A stretch of DNA of 57,299 bases from Planctomycetota bacterium (GCA_029260825.1 JAJDCM010000153.1:1-57299), one strand, 5' to 3'; shown: positions 41,443 through 50,821, counted from the first letter of the stretch. Numbers and translations are program-made. Notes: a model not told the origin generated them from the sequence alone.

Positions 41443-43599
41443 TCAGACGGGGCGCGAGGTGGGGTGGAGAAGAATGCGGGCGTCTACCGCCGCGCTGGTG
41501 CCTCCCCGGGGAGCAGCCATGAAGGGGTTCAGATCCAGTTCAGCGATTTCGGGATGGCTACCCATCAGTCGTGACAGGCGCAGGAGGCATTGCTCCAGGA
41601 TCTTGATGTTCACCGGACGGCTCCCCCGGACCCCGGTGAGAAGAGGATAGCCGCGGAGAGAGCGAATCATCTCTTTTGCATCCACGTCGGTAAGTGGGTG
41701 GGTGCGGACCGAAACGTCCTTCAAGATCTCCACGTGAATTCCCCCCAGACCGAACAGAATCAAGGGGCCAAACTTCTCATCCGAGACGGCTCCGAGAATG
41801 ACTTCGAGCCCTGACCGCAACATCTTCTGCACGAGGAACTTGCTTCCCCGCTTCTTCGGGGTCGCTTCAGGATAGAGGCGGGTTGCCATGTCCTGCCAGG
41901 CGCCGGCAATCTCGTCCCCGTTGCGAAGGTCCAGACGGATCCCTCCCACCTCCGTTTTATGAACGAACTCGCTTCCCGTCACCTTGAGGACGACCGGATA
42001 GCCGATTTCGCCGGCGAACTCGATTGCCTCGGCGACGGAGTTGACTTCTCGGCTGGGAGCGAGGGGGAAGCCGTAGGCGCCAAGCACCTCTTCCGCTTCG
42101 CTCGGGGTGAGAAGGGTTCTTTTTGCCCGACGCGCCCGGCGGATGGCGCGGGTTGCCAGGTCGGGATTTGCCGGAAGAGAAACAACTTTTCCTTCCGGTT
42201 CTTTGGCGATTTCCGTGTACCGCACCAGACCGGCGAAGGCCTGAACCGCTTCCTCCGGGTACTGGTAGACCGGAGTCCCGGTACTCAGCAATTCGGTCAC
42301 CGCGGCACGATTTCTTTCTCGTCCCATGAGACAGCAAAGAAGGGGCTTTTTCATGGTCTTGCGAGCGAGGATGGTTTCCCGGCCAACATCCGCCACGTCC
42401 ACCATCACCGGAGAAACGAAGATGCCGAGCACTCCGTCTACCTGATTGTCTTTTGCTACGAGACGCAGCGCTTTTCCGAAATCCTGAGGTGTGGCGGTGG
42501 CAATGATGTCGACCGGATTGCGGAGGCTCGCCTCGGAGGGAAGCACCCGGCGAAGCTGATCCGTCGTCTTCTTCGACAGGTTTGCGAGCGGGAGACCGAG
42601 GCTTGCTGCCGCATCCGTGGCGAGGATCCCTGGTCCTCCTGCGTTGGTGACGATGGCAAGCCTTCCTCCCCGGGGGAGCTCAACATGAGCAAAGGCTGTG
42701 GCATACAGGAAAAGGCTATGAATGTTGGGGACACGCAGAACGCCACTTTGCTCGAAGAGGGATTCCGCCGCTACGTCTCGCTCGATGACCGAGCCGGTGT
42801 GAGACGACGCCGCTCGCGCCCCAGCTTCGGTGCGGCCAGCTTTTACCATGATGACCGGCTTCTTGCGGGTTGTTGCCCGGGCGACAGTCTTGAAGCGTTT
42901 TGGATCACCAAAGCTTTCAAGGTAGGCGAGAACAACCCGGACCCGAGGATTGTCGGCCCAGTACTCGAGGAGGTCGTTACCAGAAACATCGGTTCGGTTC
43001 CCGACGCTCACGAACATGGAAATCCCCAGATGGAGAGATCGGGCGTCCGAGAGGATGACGTCGCCAAGAGCACCGCTTTGAGAGAGGAAGGCGACGGTGC
43101 CAGGAACCGGGGTGGCGCTGGAAAAGGACGCATTCAACCGGACTTCTGGATCGGTGTTCACGACGCCCATGCAGTTGGGCCCGACCATTCGCATGCCCCA
43201 GCGGAGAATCTTTTGACGCAGTTTCTCCTCGAGGATGGCTCCCGTGCCGCCGACCTCTTTGAAACCGGCGGTGATGACGACCAGTCCTTTGACACCTTTT
43301 TTTCCGCATTCGTCGACGGCTCGAAGAACCCGATCTCGTGGAATGGCCAGAATGGCGAGGTCAACCGGCTCGGGGATGGCGGACACGGATGGATAACATT
43401 TCATCGAATTGACGACTTTGGCGGTCGGGTTCACGGGGAACACGAGACCGGTGAATTCAAAGTCGATCAGGTTGGAGAGGATCTTTCGTCCAAGGGAGTG
43501 GTTACTACGAGAAGCTCCGATCACCGCCACGGAGCGGGGTCGCAGGATGCAATCAAGGGACGGTTTCGTCGCCTCAGGATTCGCCTTTTTGGTGGGCAC
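41443..43599 (-). CDS. ADP-forming acyl-CoA (acetyl-CoA) synthetase, fused alpha-beta
   Basis: About 718 residues. Order of domains: CoA-binding Rossmann (SVAVIGASRSNHSLGRKILS), succinyl-CoA-ligase-like domains (GLVVITAGFKEVGGTG; FLSQSGALGDVILSDARSLH; the phosphohistidine of ASSHTGS), then an ATP-grasp domain at about 490-718 (LLTPSEAEEVLGAYGFPLAP; LKVTGSEFVHKTEVGGIRLD). Such enzymes interconvert acyl-CoA, ADP and phosphate with acid, CoA and ATP, often conserving energy in acetate formation. The acyl chain is not predictable. Start GTG 43599 has GAGGG 8 bases upstream; TTG 43614 is a possible longer start. The gene is alone on its stretch, about 330 bases after dprA. Confidence 0.92.
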   Translation of the reverse strand: MPTKKANPEATKPSLDCILRPRSVAVIGASRSNHSLGRKILSNLIDFEFTGLVFPVNPTAKVVNSMKCYPSVSAIPEPVDLAILAIPRDRVLRAVDECGKKGVKGLVVITAGFKEVGGTGAILEEKLRQKILRWGMRMVGPNCMGVVNTDPEVRLNASFSSATPVPGTVAFLSQSGALGDVILSDARSLHLGISMFVSVGNRTDVSGNDLLEYWADNPRVRVVLAYLESFGDPKRFKTVARATTRKKPVIMVKAGRTEAGARAASSHTGSVIERDVAAESLFEQSGVLRVPNIHSLFLYATAFAHVELPRGGRLAIVTNAGGPGILATDAAASLGLPLANLSKKTTDQLRRVLPSEASLRNPVDIIATATPQDFGKALRLVAKDNQVDGVLGIFVSPVMVDVADVGRETILARKTMKKPLLCCLMGRERNRAAVTELLSTGTPVYQYPEEAVQAFAGLVRYTEIAKEPEGKVVSLPANPDLATRAIRRARRAKRTLLTPSEAEEVLGAYGFPLAPSREVNSVAEAIEFAGEIGYPVVLKVTGSEFVHKTEVGGIRLDLRNGDEIAGAWQDMATRLYPEATPKKRGSKFLVQKMLRSGLEVILGAVSDEKFGPLILFGLGGIHVEILKDVSVRTHPLTDVDAKEMIRSLRGYPLLTGVRGSRPVNIKILEQCLLRLSRLMGSHPEIAELDLNPFMAAPRGGTSAAVDARILLHPTSRPV

Positions 43600-43706
43600 A
43601 GAGAAAACCCTCAAGTTGGGAATGAATCGAATCGTTGGAATCGCGTGCCGCTCAGAACAGATGTGGAGTGGCTTTAGATTTTCTTAACCTATAGTTGATA
43701 TTGCGT

Positions 43707-43925
43707 TTACGGTTTTTTGTCTTGCGCGTGTGTCAGCCGATTTCGGACCTTCCGCTTCAGGATTTGCCACTTTTTGATCGAATAAAATCCAAAAAGCTGT
43801 CCGTGCTCGGGAGGCCACCCGGGAATAGTCTCTTGAAGGGCGCGGATAAAAACGCTCTTCGAAAATAACAACGATCGAAATGCCGGGGTTGCCCGATTTG
43901 GCGTAAAACCCGACACCCACTTCAT
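43707..43925 (-). CDS. Possible small basic protein downstream of dprA
   Basis: A 72-residue frame starts at ATG 43925 with a near-perfect ribosome site (AAGGAG at 43934-43939, 8 bases upstream) and begins 26 bases after the dprA stop. The product starts MKWVSGFTPNRATPAF and is basic at the end (KRKVRNRLTHAQDKKP), with no signal peptide or membrane helix. A different leftward frame (GTG 43920 to 43684, 78 residues, VGFYAKSGNPGISIVVIFEE) overlaps it. Codon use does not separate the two, and at most one is likely real. The rest of the 337 bases between dprA and the synthetase (43615-43951) shows no other gene. No family recognised. Confidence 0.4.
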   Translation of the reverse strand: MKWVSGFTPNRATPAFRSLLFSKSVFIRALQETIPGWPPEHGQLFGFYSIKKWQILKRKVRNRLTHAQDKKP

Positions 43926-43951
43926 CCCCAATTCTCCTTTAGTTCCGAGGG

Positions 43952-45103
43952 TTACCCCGGCTTTCTTTTTTTGGGATCGTTGTTCTTGAAACCTTCCACG
44001 CTGGAATACTTTCCTTCAGCCCCCCTTTCTACCAGCCTCTCCACCTCAAGCCGAGTCAGTGCTCGTGCAGCTTCCTCACAGGGAATTTTCAGGGCGACCA
44101 GAATCTCTGAAAGAGTGAGGGGAGCCGCGGCGACCGATTCGAGAATGACCCGGGAGAGCGGGTCGTCGCATCGGATCGGGAGGGGACTCGAAGCCGGGTC
44201 TGCTTGATCTTGTCCGGTCTGATCCTCCCGCGCAACATGGAGGCTCTCGAGGATCTGATCGGGATGGGTGACAAGCGATGCCCCTTCGCGAATGAGTCGA
44301 TGGGTGCCTTCACTGAGCCGGCTGGTGAGAGCCCCCGGAATGCAGAAAATGTCCTTTCCTTGCTCCAGGGCAAAGTCGACGGTAATGAGAGATCCGCTTT
44401 TGTTGGCTGCCTCGACCACCAATACCCCGCTTGAGAGTCCGCTGATGATTCGATTGCGTCTGGGAAAGTTCAGCTTCACCGGCTGTGTCCCGATGGGAAA
44501 TTCGGAGACGATGGCTCCCCTGGTTTGAATTTCCTCCGAGAGCTTCCAGTGTTTCCGGGGATAGATCTGATCGATTCCACATCCGAGGATGGCGACCGTG
44601 GTTCCGTTTCCCGAAAGAGCTCCTTGATGAGCGGCCCCATCGATGCCAAGAGCAAGTCCACTGATGATGGGGACTCCGCAGGATCCGATCGATTCGGCAA
44701 ATGACTCGGCCAACTGTCTTCCGTAGGGCGTGCATGAACGCGCTCCGACGATTGCCAGGCAAGTTTCCTCTTTGGGAGGGAGCTTGCCCTTGACGTAGAG
44801 CAAGAACGGCGGATCGGACAGCTGGTTGAGGAGGGGTGGGTAGTCGGGGCTACCCATGGGGATGATCTGGGCGCCGAGCTCTTCGGTAGCCTGGATTTCA
44901 CGCGCGGGGTTCGCGTTCTTGATCTCGTGGAGAATCCGATTGGCTCTTTCGTTGGTAAAGCCAACGGAGCGGAAATCTGCATGGGAGAATCCAAGGACCC
45001 TCTCGGGAGTGTATCCATGGTCGAGGAGTTTACGTAGCCAAATCGGTCGCAGGTTGGAGACCAGATTGATGTGTACCCAGGAGCTCAAATGAGGGATCGT
45101 CAT
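43952..45103 (-). CDS. dprA: DNA-processing protein DprA
   Basis: 383 residues. The N-terminal HhH-like region is LLDHGYTPERVLGFSHADFR. The Rossmann-like DprA core includes IVGARSCTPYGRQLAESFAE, IISGLALGIDGAAHQGAL, GCGIDQIYPRKHWKL, SEFPIGTQPVKLNFPRRNRI and VEAANKSGSLITVDFALEQG. A C-terminal winged helix (LTLSEILVALKIPCEEAARAL) follows. DprA loads RecA on incoming single-stranded DNA during transformation and is also kept in many non-competent species. AGAGG lies 6 bases before the ATG. It sits 139 bases downstream of aroB on the same strand. Confidence 0.95.
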   Translation of the reverse strand: MTIPHLSSWVHINLVSNLRPIWLRKLLDHGYTPERVLGFSHADFRSVGFTNERANRILHEIKNANPAREIQATEELGAQIIPMGSPDYPPLLNQLSDPPFLLYVKGKLPPKEETCLAIVGARSCTPYGRQLAESFAESIGSCGVPIISGLALGIDGAAHQGALSGNGTTVAILGCGIDQIYPRKHWKLSEEIQTRGAIVSEFPIGTQPVKLNFPRRNRIISGLSSGVLVVEAANKSGSLITVDFALEQGKDIFCIPGALTSRLSEGTHRLIREGASLVTHPDQILESLHVAREDQTGQDQADPASSPLPIRCDDPLSRVILESVAAAPLTLSEILVALKIPCEEAARALTRLEVERLVERGAEGKYSSVEGFKNNDPKKRKPG

Positions 45104-45242
45104 GACGGGCCTCTTGTGTTTTTTTTGGGCGGTTCCTTCCTTTTAGAAAGACGTTGGAATGGCGATCTTGGTTACACATTCAGTGGGAATGATTGTGAAA
45201 CGACCTGGAACGATTCTCGCTCAAACTCATGAATCATCCGGG

Positions 45243-46367
45243 CTAGCGAACCACCGTAGGAAGAACTTTCGCTACTGCTTCCGCCGAGACGTCTTGCTTG
45301 ATCTCAACTTCACCGATGGCGACGGGAAGAACAAAAACGAGCTTCCCGTCTCGGACCTTTTTGTCGTGGCTCATGATCTTCAAGAGATCATCTGTCCCGG
45401 CAGAAAAGGGCGCTTGTAGCGGAAGCCCAAGGCGCGAAAGAAGCGAGACGAGCTGGGGTTCGATGTCCGGCATTCCAAGCGCTTTTCCTAGCCGTGCTGC
45501 TCCGACCATACCGATCGACACGGCTTCCCCGTGTCTTAGCACTCCGTAACCGCGAATCGTCTCCAGGGCGTGACCCATGGTGTGGCCGAAGTTCAGGATC
45601 TGCCGCAAGCCTCCCTCGCGTTCGTCTTCCGCGACCACGTTTGCCTTGATGCCGGCGCAGCGGGTGACGACCTCGAGCATGATTTCTGGATCTTTCGCGA
45701 GTATCATTTCCGCGTTTTCTTCCAGTAGCTCAAAAAGCGAGGCGTCGCGTATTACTGCCGACTTCACGACCTCGGCCATGCCGGAGACGAACTCCGGGTC
45801 GGAGAGGGTGGTGAGGGTTGTCACGTCCGACCAGATCATCGCGGGCTGATTAAAGGCGCCCACCAGATTCTTCCCCTGAGGAAGATTGATGCCAACCTTG
45901 CCACCGATCGAGCTGTCAACCTGGGCAACGACGGTTGTCCCCACCTGAACGACAGGAACTCCGCGAAGATAGGTGGCTGCCGCCATGCCTGCCAGGTCGC
46001 CGATCACTCCGCCGCCAAGGGCTACGATGAAGGATGATCGCTCGAGTCTTGCGTTGGCAAAGAACTCGTAGAGCTCGGCGAGTCGAGTCAGGCATTTTGA
46101 TTCTTCCCCTGCCGGAACAACATACGTCGAGGATTCAAAACCTTGGTTTCGAAGGCCTTCCTCGATGCGAGCTCCGAAGATTGGAGCCAGGTTTGAATCG
46201 GTGACGATGGCGACCGGACGGGGCGAAAACCGGGTGAGGAGGGCCTCTCCAAGTTGATCCAGGGAATTGATTCCCACGTGGATCTTGTGCGGGCAATGGG
46301 GAAGGTCGACGTGGATGGTCCGGATTTTCTTCTCGCCATCTTGATGTGATGGAGTGGGAGAGCTCAG
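45243..46367 (-). CDS. aroB: 3-dehydroquinate synthase, apparently starting at CTG
   Basis: AroB converts DAHP to 3-dehydroquinate in the shikimate pathway, with NAD and a divalent metal. Seen: GGGVIGDLAGMAAATYLRGV, QVDSSIGGKVGINLPQGKNL, the MAEVVKSAVI metal glutamate, and the metal histidines in LNFGHTMGHALE and LRHGEAVSIGM. The first ATG/GTG/TTG in frame is GTG 46277 (344 residues). The family's first beta-hairpin (IRTIHVDLPHCPHKIHVGIN) is encoded upstream of it, without a stop. The best start is CTG 46367-46365, which overlaps the upstream TGA (CTGA) with GGGGAAGAGG just before it and gives 374 residues, near the usual 360. The start codon remains an inference. Confidence 0.92.
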   Translation of the reverse strand: MSSPTPSHQDGEKKIRTIHVDLPHCPHKIHVGINSLDQLGEALLTRFSPRPVAIVTDSNLAPIFGARIEEGLRNQGFESSTYVVPAGEESKCLTRLAELYEFFANARLERSSFIVALGGGVIGDLAGMAAATYLRGVPVVQVGTTVVAQVDSSIGGKVGINLPQGKNLVGAFNQPAMIWSDVTTLTTLSDPEFVSGMAEVVKSAVIRDASLFELLEENAEMILAKDPEIMLEVVTRCAGIKANVVAEDEREGGLRQILNFGHTMGHALETIRGYGVLRHGEAVSIGMVGAARLGKALGMPDIEPQLVSLLSRLGLPLQAPFSAGTDDLLKIMSHDKKVRDGKLVFVLPVAIGEVEIKQDVSAEAVAKVLPTVVR

Positions 46368-47839
46368 GCCTCTTCCCCTTTCGCAGAGACGCTTTTTGCT
46401 TCGGTGGCCCGGCGGAAAGCCTCTCGGCCAATCTTGTTGATGTCTGTTCCCGCGCGAGCTTGCTTTCTCTTTTGCCGATGGATCTCGACAAACTCGCGAG
46501 TCTTCTTTTTGTCTCGCACGATCACGAAGGAAAAGACCGCGGCCAGGACGACCGCTACGATGAGCACCATGTACTGAAGCTCTGTGAAGAGAGGATCTTT
46601 GAATTCAGCATCGTAGATACTGGTGCCTACCAGGTAGGGAGACCAGGTGTACTGGCCTTGAGTGCCCCCGCTTTGATTCAAAAAGGCATGGTTCTTGAAG
46701 AAGATGCCCACGACCTCGACGGCATTTCCAAGGCTGATGTTCTTTGGCTTTTCAAGAAAGACAGTCTCGACCAGAATGCGGTCCTGTGACCTCATGATCG
46801 CTCTGTATTGAACGTCGATTCCCGCGGGGTTCGCGTCGACAGGCTCCTTCTCCAGCCACTCAAGCTTTCCGATCAGGCGAATCATCTTCCCCCGATAGTC
46901 GGCGGGGCGCTCTCGAAGGTCTTTTCCCTGGATCAGAGGAGGTAAGTCTGCTTTTGCTTCCTCTTCGTCAGTTTCCTCGGTTATTCGCGGGCGGCTTTCC
47001 AGGTAATGCTTGGCGTAAGAAATCGTGTGGTAGAGAGGCTCGAACTCGAGGACCTTGGCCTTTGCGATGTCATCTTCAACCGTGTCCAGAACTTCGGAGT
47101 CAAGAGAGGTGACATTCTGGAAGAAGTAGGACTTCATCAACCGCTTCGCGACGATCAGGGGGCCGGTTCGAAAGGACGGAGATCCGACGGGATTCACGTC
47201 GAAGTGATAGGACTTGAAGAAGACGCCCTGAAGCCGCACCACATCGCCCAGTTCAACATTTCCGGGGACGGTTCCCGAAAGAGCAAAGTAAGCAAAGCAG
47301 GGCTGACCGTCCGGTCCGATGGCATCGGTTTTGATGACGCCTTCGACCACCTGATCGGGCAGTGCACCCCCTTCGTCAAGAGCCTTTTCCTCGGCGTAGA
47401 TGAGCTCACCTTTGAGCTCGACCCGGCGGGCCCGGTTGGTATCGGGTGACGCGATCAGATCGGCGGGCGAGACGGTTTCGAAACCTCCGCTCGCGAGAAA
47501 GCGATAGCTACGGCGATTGACTTCCTCGAGCAAGTAAAGGAAGGGCTTGGGTTCCTTGAGGACTCTCTGTTCCTCGGTGGCTTCGCCGATCTCTTTTTCG
47601 AGCTCGGGCTTTAGCTGGATGGGTTGCCTGCCCATGACCACGTCAATCGGTTCCCAGTCCGAGCTTTCGGTGGTGGTGGGGGCTACGCTGTCACTTCCCG
47701 GAGTCATCATCGGAACCAGAACGAAGGCTCCGAAAAACACGAAAAAGACCGCTACCATTCCCGTGAGAGTACGAATCTCTTTCTGGGAGCGACCTTGCTG
47801 TGGCTGGCCGGGAGTGTCGGGAGGTTTGGGTTGAAACAT
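46364..47839 (-). CDS. Two-TM membrane protein with duplicated extracytoplasmic domain, function unknown
   Basis: 491 residues. TM1 lies at about 27-47 (MVAVFFVFFGAFVLVPMM) and TM2 at about 428-448 (YMVLIVAVVLAAVFSFVIV), with a basic cytoplasmic tail after it (RQKRKQARAGTDINKIGREA). Two similar all-beta domains lie between: VELGDVVRLQGVFFKSYHF in the first matches ISLGNAVEVVGIFFKNHAF in the second, each preceded by an R-V/I-L-x-G-x-L strand. The shape suggests OB-like folds facing the periplasm. I do not recognise a family. Its stop overlaps the inferred CTG start of aroB, so the two are probably cotranscribed. No Shine-Dalgarno before ATG 47839. Confidence 0.8.
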   Translation of the reverse strand: MFQPKPPDTPGQPQQGRSQKEIRTLTGMVAVFFVFFGAFVLVPMMTPGSDSVAPTTTESSDWEPIDVVMGRQPIQLKPELEKEIGEATEEQRVLKEPKPFLYLLEEVNRRSYRFLASGGFETVSPADLIASPDTNRARRVELKGELIYAEEKALDEGGALPDQVVEGVIKTDAIGPDGQPCFAYFALSGTVPGNVELGDVVRLQGVFFKSYHFDVNPVGSPSFRTGPLIVAKRLMKSYFFQNVTSLDSEVLDTVEDDIAKAKVLEFEPLYHTISYAKHYLESRPRITEETDEEEAKADLPPLIQGKDLRERPADYRGKMIRLIGKLEWLEKEPVDANPAGIDVQYRAIMRSQDRILVETVFLEKPKNISLGNAVEVVGIFFKNHAFLNQSGGTQGQYTWSPYLVGTSIYDAEFKDPLFTELQYMVLIVAVVLAAVFSFVIVRDKKKTREFVEIHRQKRKQARAGTDINKIGREAFRRATEAKSVSAKGEEA

Positions 47840-48035
47840 GGGCTAAACTGCTTAGGTTTTCTTCCAACGTTCGCTAGGATCCAGGCTAGCATCCTTCTTC
47901 GGATTATGCGCGGCTGACCCCAGAAATAGCTGGAGCGACCCGGGATTACAGAGGAGCTTTTCTCCCGAAGAGGTGCGGCGTCAACGTGTTGAGATGTTTT
48001 TGGGTGAGTCTCCCGGGAAACGGGGTGGGGTTCAA

Positions 48036-49382
48036 GTGAAGCTGGTTTCTTCCTACGACGAGGTGCTCGACTACCTCAACCGGTTCACCGATTACGAGAA
48101 GCAGGCCCGGTTCGGGCAGGGCTACAAGAAGTTCTCTCTCGACCCCGTTCGCTCTTTGCTCGCCTCCTGCGGCGATCCCCACCTGCGTCAGTCGGTCTTG
48201 CATGTTGCCGGCACCAAAGGCAAGGGTTCCACCTGTCTCATGTTGACGGAGATTCTGGAGAAGCACGGATTGAAGGTAGGGATCTACACCTCCCCTCACC
48301 TCGAAGACCTTCGAGAAAGGATCAGGACGGGAGGGGTGGACATCGCCCCGGACGAATTTGCCGCCGTCTTTTCCGAAATTCTTCCTCATCTTGAAGAAGT
48401 GCGAAAGGGGCCGATTGATCTGGTCCCGACCTTTTTCGATCTCCTCACGGTGATTGGCTTTCTGGCGTTTTCTCGCGCCTCGGTGGATGCCACGGTTCTC
48501 GAGACAGGACTGGGAGGAAGGCTTGATTCCACAAATGTTGTCGATCCGTTTGTAACCGTCTTGACGAATGTGGGACTGGATCATGTGGAGACGTTGGGCC
48601 ATGACCTCGAGTCGATCGCCCGTGAAAAAGCGGGGATCATGAAGCCCAACGTTCCGTTGGTTTCGGGGATCAACGCGGATTCCCCCGGGTTTGATGTCGT
48701 GTGTGGTCGAGCGGAGGAACTCTCCTGTCCGGTTTTTTCCCTGGGGCGGGAAATCCTCCTCGAGGAAGAAGAAGGTGAACAACCGGTCACGTTTTCGGTG
48801 AGGACCCCGACGGGTGTATATCTTGATCTTGCCCTCAGCGTCCCCGGTAGGAAGCAGCGAGAGAATGCGGCTCTTGCCGTGGGGGCGGCGGAGCTATTTC
48901 TTCTGGCGAAGGGTCTTCGCCTTGCGGAGGATAAACTGCGCGGAGCCTTGCGGTCGGTGAAGCTCCCCGGGAGGACGGAGTTCGTCTCCGAGAATCCGTC
49001 GGTTCTTCTCGATGGTGCTCACAACCCGGATTCTGCCCTGGCTCTTGCGGACGTACTGCAATCGGAGATCAAATGGACGGGAGGTATTACACTCTTGTTT
49101 GCGATGAACCAGCGAGCATGTCCGGGTGAAGTCCTGGACCCCTTGCTTCCCCTCGTTGCTCAGGTGGTGGTGACTCGAGTCGCAAGCCCGCGGTCGGAAT
49201 GTCCGGAGGTGATTGCCCGGTATGTTCGAGAGCGGGGTGTAGAAGCGTTTGTCGTACCCGATGCAGCTTCCGCGCTTCCCCGGGCTCTTGAGCTTGCGGG
49301 GAAGGCCGGTCGGGTGGTGGTTACCGGGTCATTTTGGTTTGTTGGCGAGGTTCGCGGATGGTTCGGGAGGGAACCCTGGTGA
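48036..49382 (+). CDS. folC: Folylpolyglutamate synthase / dihydrofolate synthase
   Basis: About 448 residues. The Mur-ligase-like P-loop is VLHVAGTKGKGSTCLMLTEI, then GIYTSPHLEDLRERIRTGG, TVLETGLGGRLDSTNVVDPF, TNVGLDHVETLGHDLESIAR and EKAGIMKPNVP. The C-terminal domain has PGRTEFVSENPSVLLDGAHN. FolC adds glutamate to dihydropteroate and to folates. Start GTG 48036 is preferred because family similarity starts there and GGGGTGGGG precedes it by 5 bases; in-frame GTG 47973 and ATG 47994 would add a non-homologous tail. radA starts within its stop (GTGA). Confidence 0.94.
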   Translation: MKLVSSYDEVLDYLNRFTDYEKQARFGQGYKKFSLDPVRSLLASCGDPHLRQSVLHVAGTKGKGSTCLMLTEILEKHGLKVGIYTSPHLEDLRERIRTGGVDIAPDEFAAVFSEILPHLEEVRKGPIDLVPTFFDLLTVIGFLAFSRASVDATVLETGLGGRLDSTNVVDPFVTVLTNVGLDHVETLGHDLESIAREKAGIMKPNVPLVSGINADSPGFDVVCGRAEELSCPVFSLGREILLEEEEGEQPVTFSVRTPTGVYLDLALSVPGRKQRENAALAVGAAELFLLAKGLRLAEDKLRGALRSVKLPGRTEFVSENPSVLLDGAHNPDSALALADVLQSEIKWTGGITLLFAMNQRACPGEVLDPLLPLVAQVVVTRVASPRSECPEVIARYVRERGVEAFVVPDAASALPRALELAGKAGRVVVTGSFWFVGEVRGWFGREPW

Positions 49383-50812
49383 GCAAGGTAAAGACGGTGT
49401 TCCGTTGTGAAGGATGCGGGGCGACTACTCCTCGCTGGGAGGGCCGTTGTTCGGTTTGTGGCGAGTGGGATAGTCTGCGTGAGGAATCGGAAAGTAGAGA
49501 GGATCCTGCCGCCGAGCCGCGAAGGCGGGGGAGCGTTTTTTCCGATACGGGCGCTCGCCCCTTGTCGGAGGTTACCCTTTCCTCGGAGCCACGGGATTCC
49601 ACCGGTTTTCCCGAGCTGGATCGAGTGCTCGGCGGCGGCATCGTTCCCGGGGCCGCGATTCTCCTCGGGGGAGACCCGGGGATCGGCAAGTCGACGTTGC
49701 TCCTTCAGGTAGCGGACGAGCTGTCAAAGGTGGGAAAGACGACCTTGTACGTCAGTGGAGAAGAGACTTCATCCCAGCTGAAATTGCGGGGGGAGAGGCT
49801 TGGAGCGAAAGGGGACGGGATTCTCGCCCTTTCCTCCACCGATCTCGATCTCGTCGTGACTCAGATTACGAACCACCGCCCCTCTCTGGTCGTTCTCGAT
49901 TCCGTGCAGACTTTGCATTGCTCCGATGTTTCGGGAGGCCCGGGCTCGGCGTCCCAGCTCCGGGAATGCGCTCAAGGGCTAGTTTCCGTGGCAAAGACCC
50001 ACGAGATCCCCATCTTTTTGATCGGCCATGTGACGAAAGAAGGAATCCTGGCCGGGCCACGCCTTCTGGAGCATCTTGTCGATACTGTTCTCTACTTTGA
50101 GGGGGATCGCCACCATAGCCATCGCATTTTGCGGGCGGTGAAGAATCGGTTTGGCCCGACCGACGAGGTCGGCATCTTCGAGATGGGAGAGCGGGGGCTC
50201 GAGGGAGTTGCCGATCCTTCGAGGCTGTTCGTTCCCGAGGAAGGAGAAGGAGTCATTCCTGAACCGGGAACCGTTGTTTTTCCTGCTCTTGAGGGAACCC
50301 GGTGTATTCTGGTGGAGGTTCAGGCGTTGACCGCGCCTTCTCCCTTGGGTACACCAGCTCGCCGAGTTTCTGGAGTGAGCCCTCATCGGGTGTCGATGGT
50401 TCTGGCAGTTCTTGAGCAGAAGACCCGCGTCTCGCTTGATGGCCACGATGTTTTTGTGAATGCGGTGGGTGGAGTCTCCCTTCGGGAACCGGCCTGTGAT
50501 CTTGCCATTGCGATGGCGGTGGCGTCGTGTCGGTTGGGTTTTCCCATGCCTCCAAGAACGGTGGTTGCGGGCGAAGTTGGTCTCGCGGGAGAAGTCCGGA
50601 GAATCGGTCAGGTGTCGGCGCGTCTGAAAGAAGCCCGTCGATTGGGTTTTTCAAGGGCGGTCCTGCCTTCAGGAACCGAGGTTGAATCCAAAGCGTCCAG
50701 GTCAAAGGCGGCTCAAAAAGAAGAAGAGGAGTCGGTCACCGGGGTCATGAAAGTGGTAGAGGCCTTGTCCGTGCTGGTTTCTTCCGAAGCTAGTCCCCGA
50801 TCAACTCGATAG
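49379..50812 (+). CDS. radA: DNA repair protein RadA
   Basis: 477 residues. The N-terminal four-cysteine zinc motif is FRCEGCGATTPRWEGRCSVC. A RecA-like ATPase has Walker A GGDPGIGKSTLL and Walker B-like SLVVLDSVQTL. The RadA-specific KNRFG motif appears in VKNRFGPTDEVGIFEMGERG, and a C-terminal Lon-like domain follows (LDGHDVFVNAVGGVSLREPA). RadA is a helicase that extends branches in homologous recombination. Start GTG 49379 overlaps the folC stop (GTGA) and has GGGAGG 8 bases upstream, which settles it over upstream in-frame starts. Confidence 0.96.
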   Translation: MSKVKTVFRCEGCGATTPRWEGRCSVCGEWDSLREESESREDPAAEPRRRGSVFSDTGARPLSEVTLSSEPRDSTGFPELDRVLGGGIVPGAAILLGGDPGIGKSTLLLQVADELSKVGKTTLYVSGEETSSQLKLRGERLGAKGDGILALSSTDLDLVVTQITNHRPSLVVLDSVQTLHCSDVSGGPGSASQLRECAQGLVSVAKTHEIPIFLIGHVTKEGILAGPRLLEHLVDTVLYFEGDRHHSHRILRAVKNRFGPTDEVGIFEMGERGLEGVADPSRLFVPEEGEGVIPEPGTVVFPALEGTRCILVEVQALTAPSPLGTPARRVSGVSPHRVSMVLAVLEQKTRVSLDGHDVFVNAVGGVSLREPACDLAIAMAVASCRLGFPMPPRTVVAGEVGLAGEVRRIGQVSARLKEARRLGFSRAVLPSGTEVESKASRSKAAQKEEEESVTGVMKVVEALSVLVSSEASPRSTR

Positions 50813-50821
50813 GAGTGGATC

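Noticed and set aside
41959..43677. 572-codon rightward open frame opposite the acyl-CoA synthetase gene
   Set aside because: Low-complexity, Gly/Arg/Asp-rich translation with no domain signal. It is the mirror frame produced by GC-biased codons of a clearly real synthetase.
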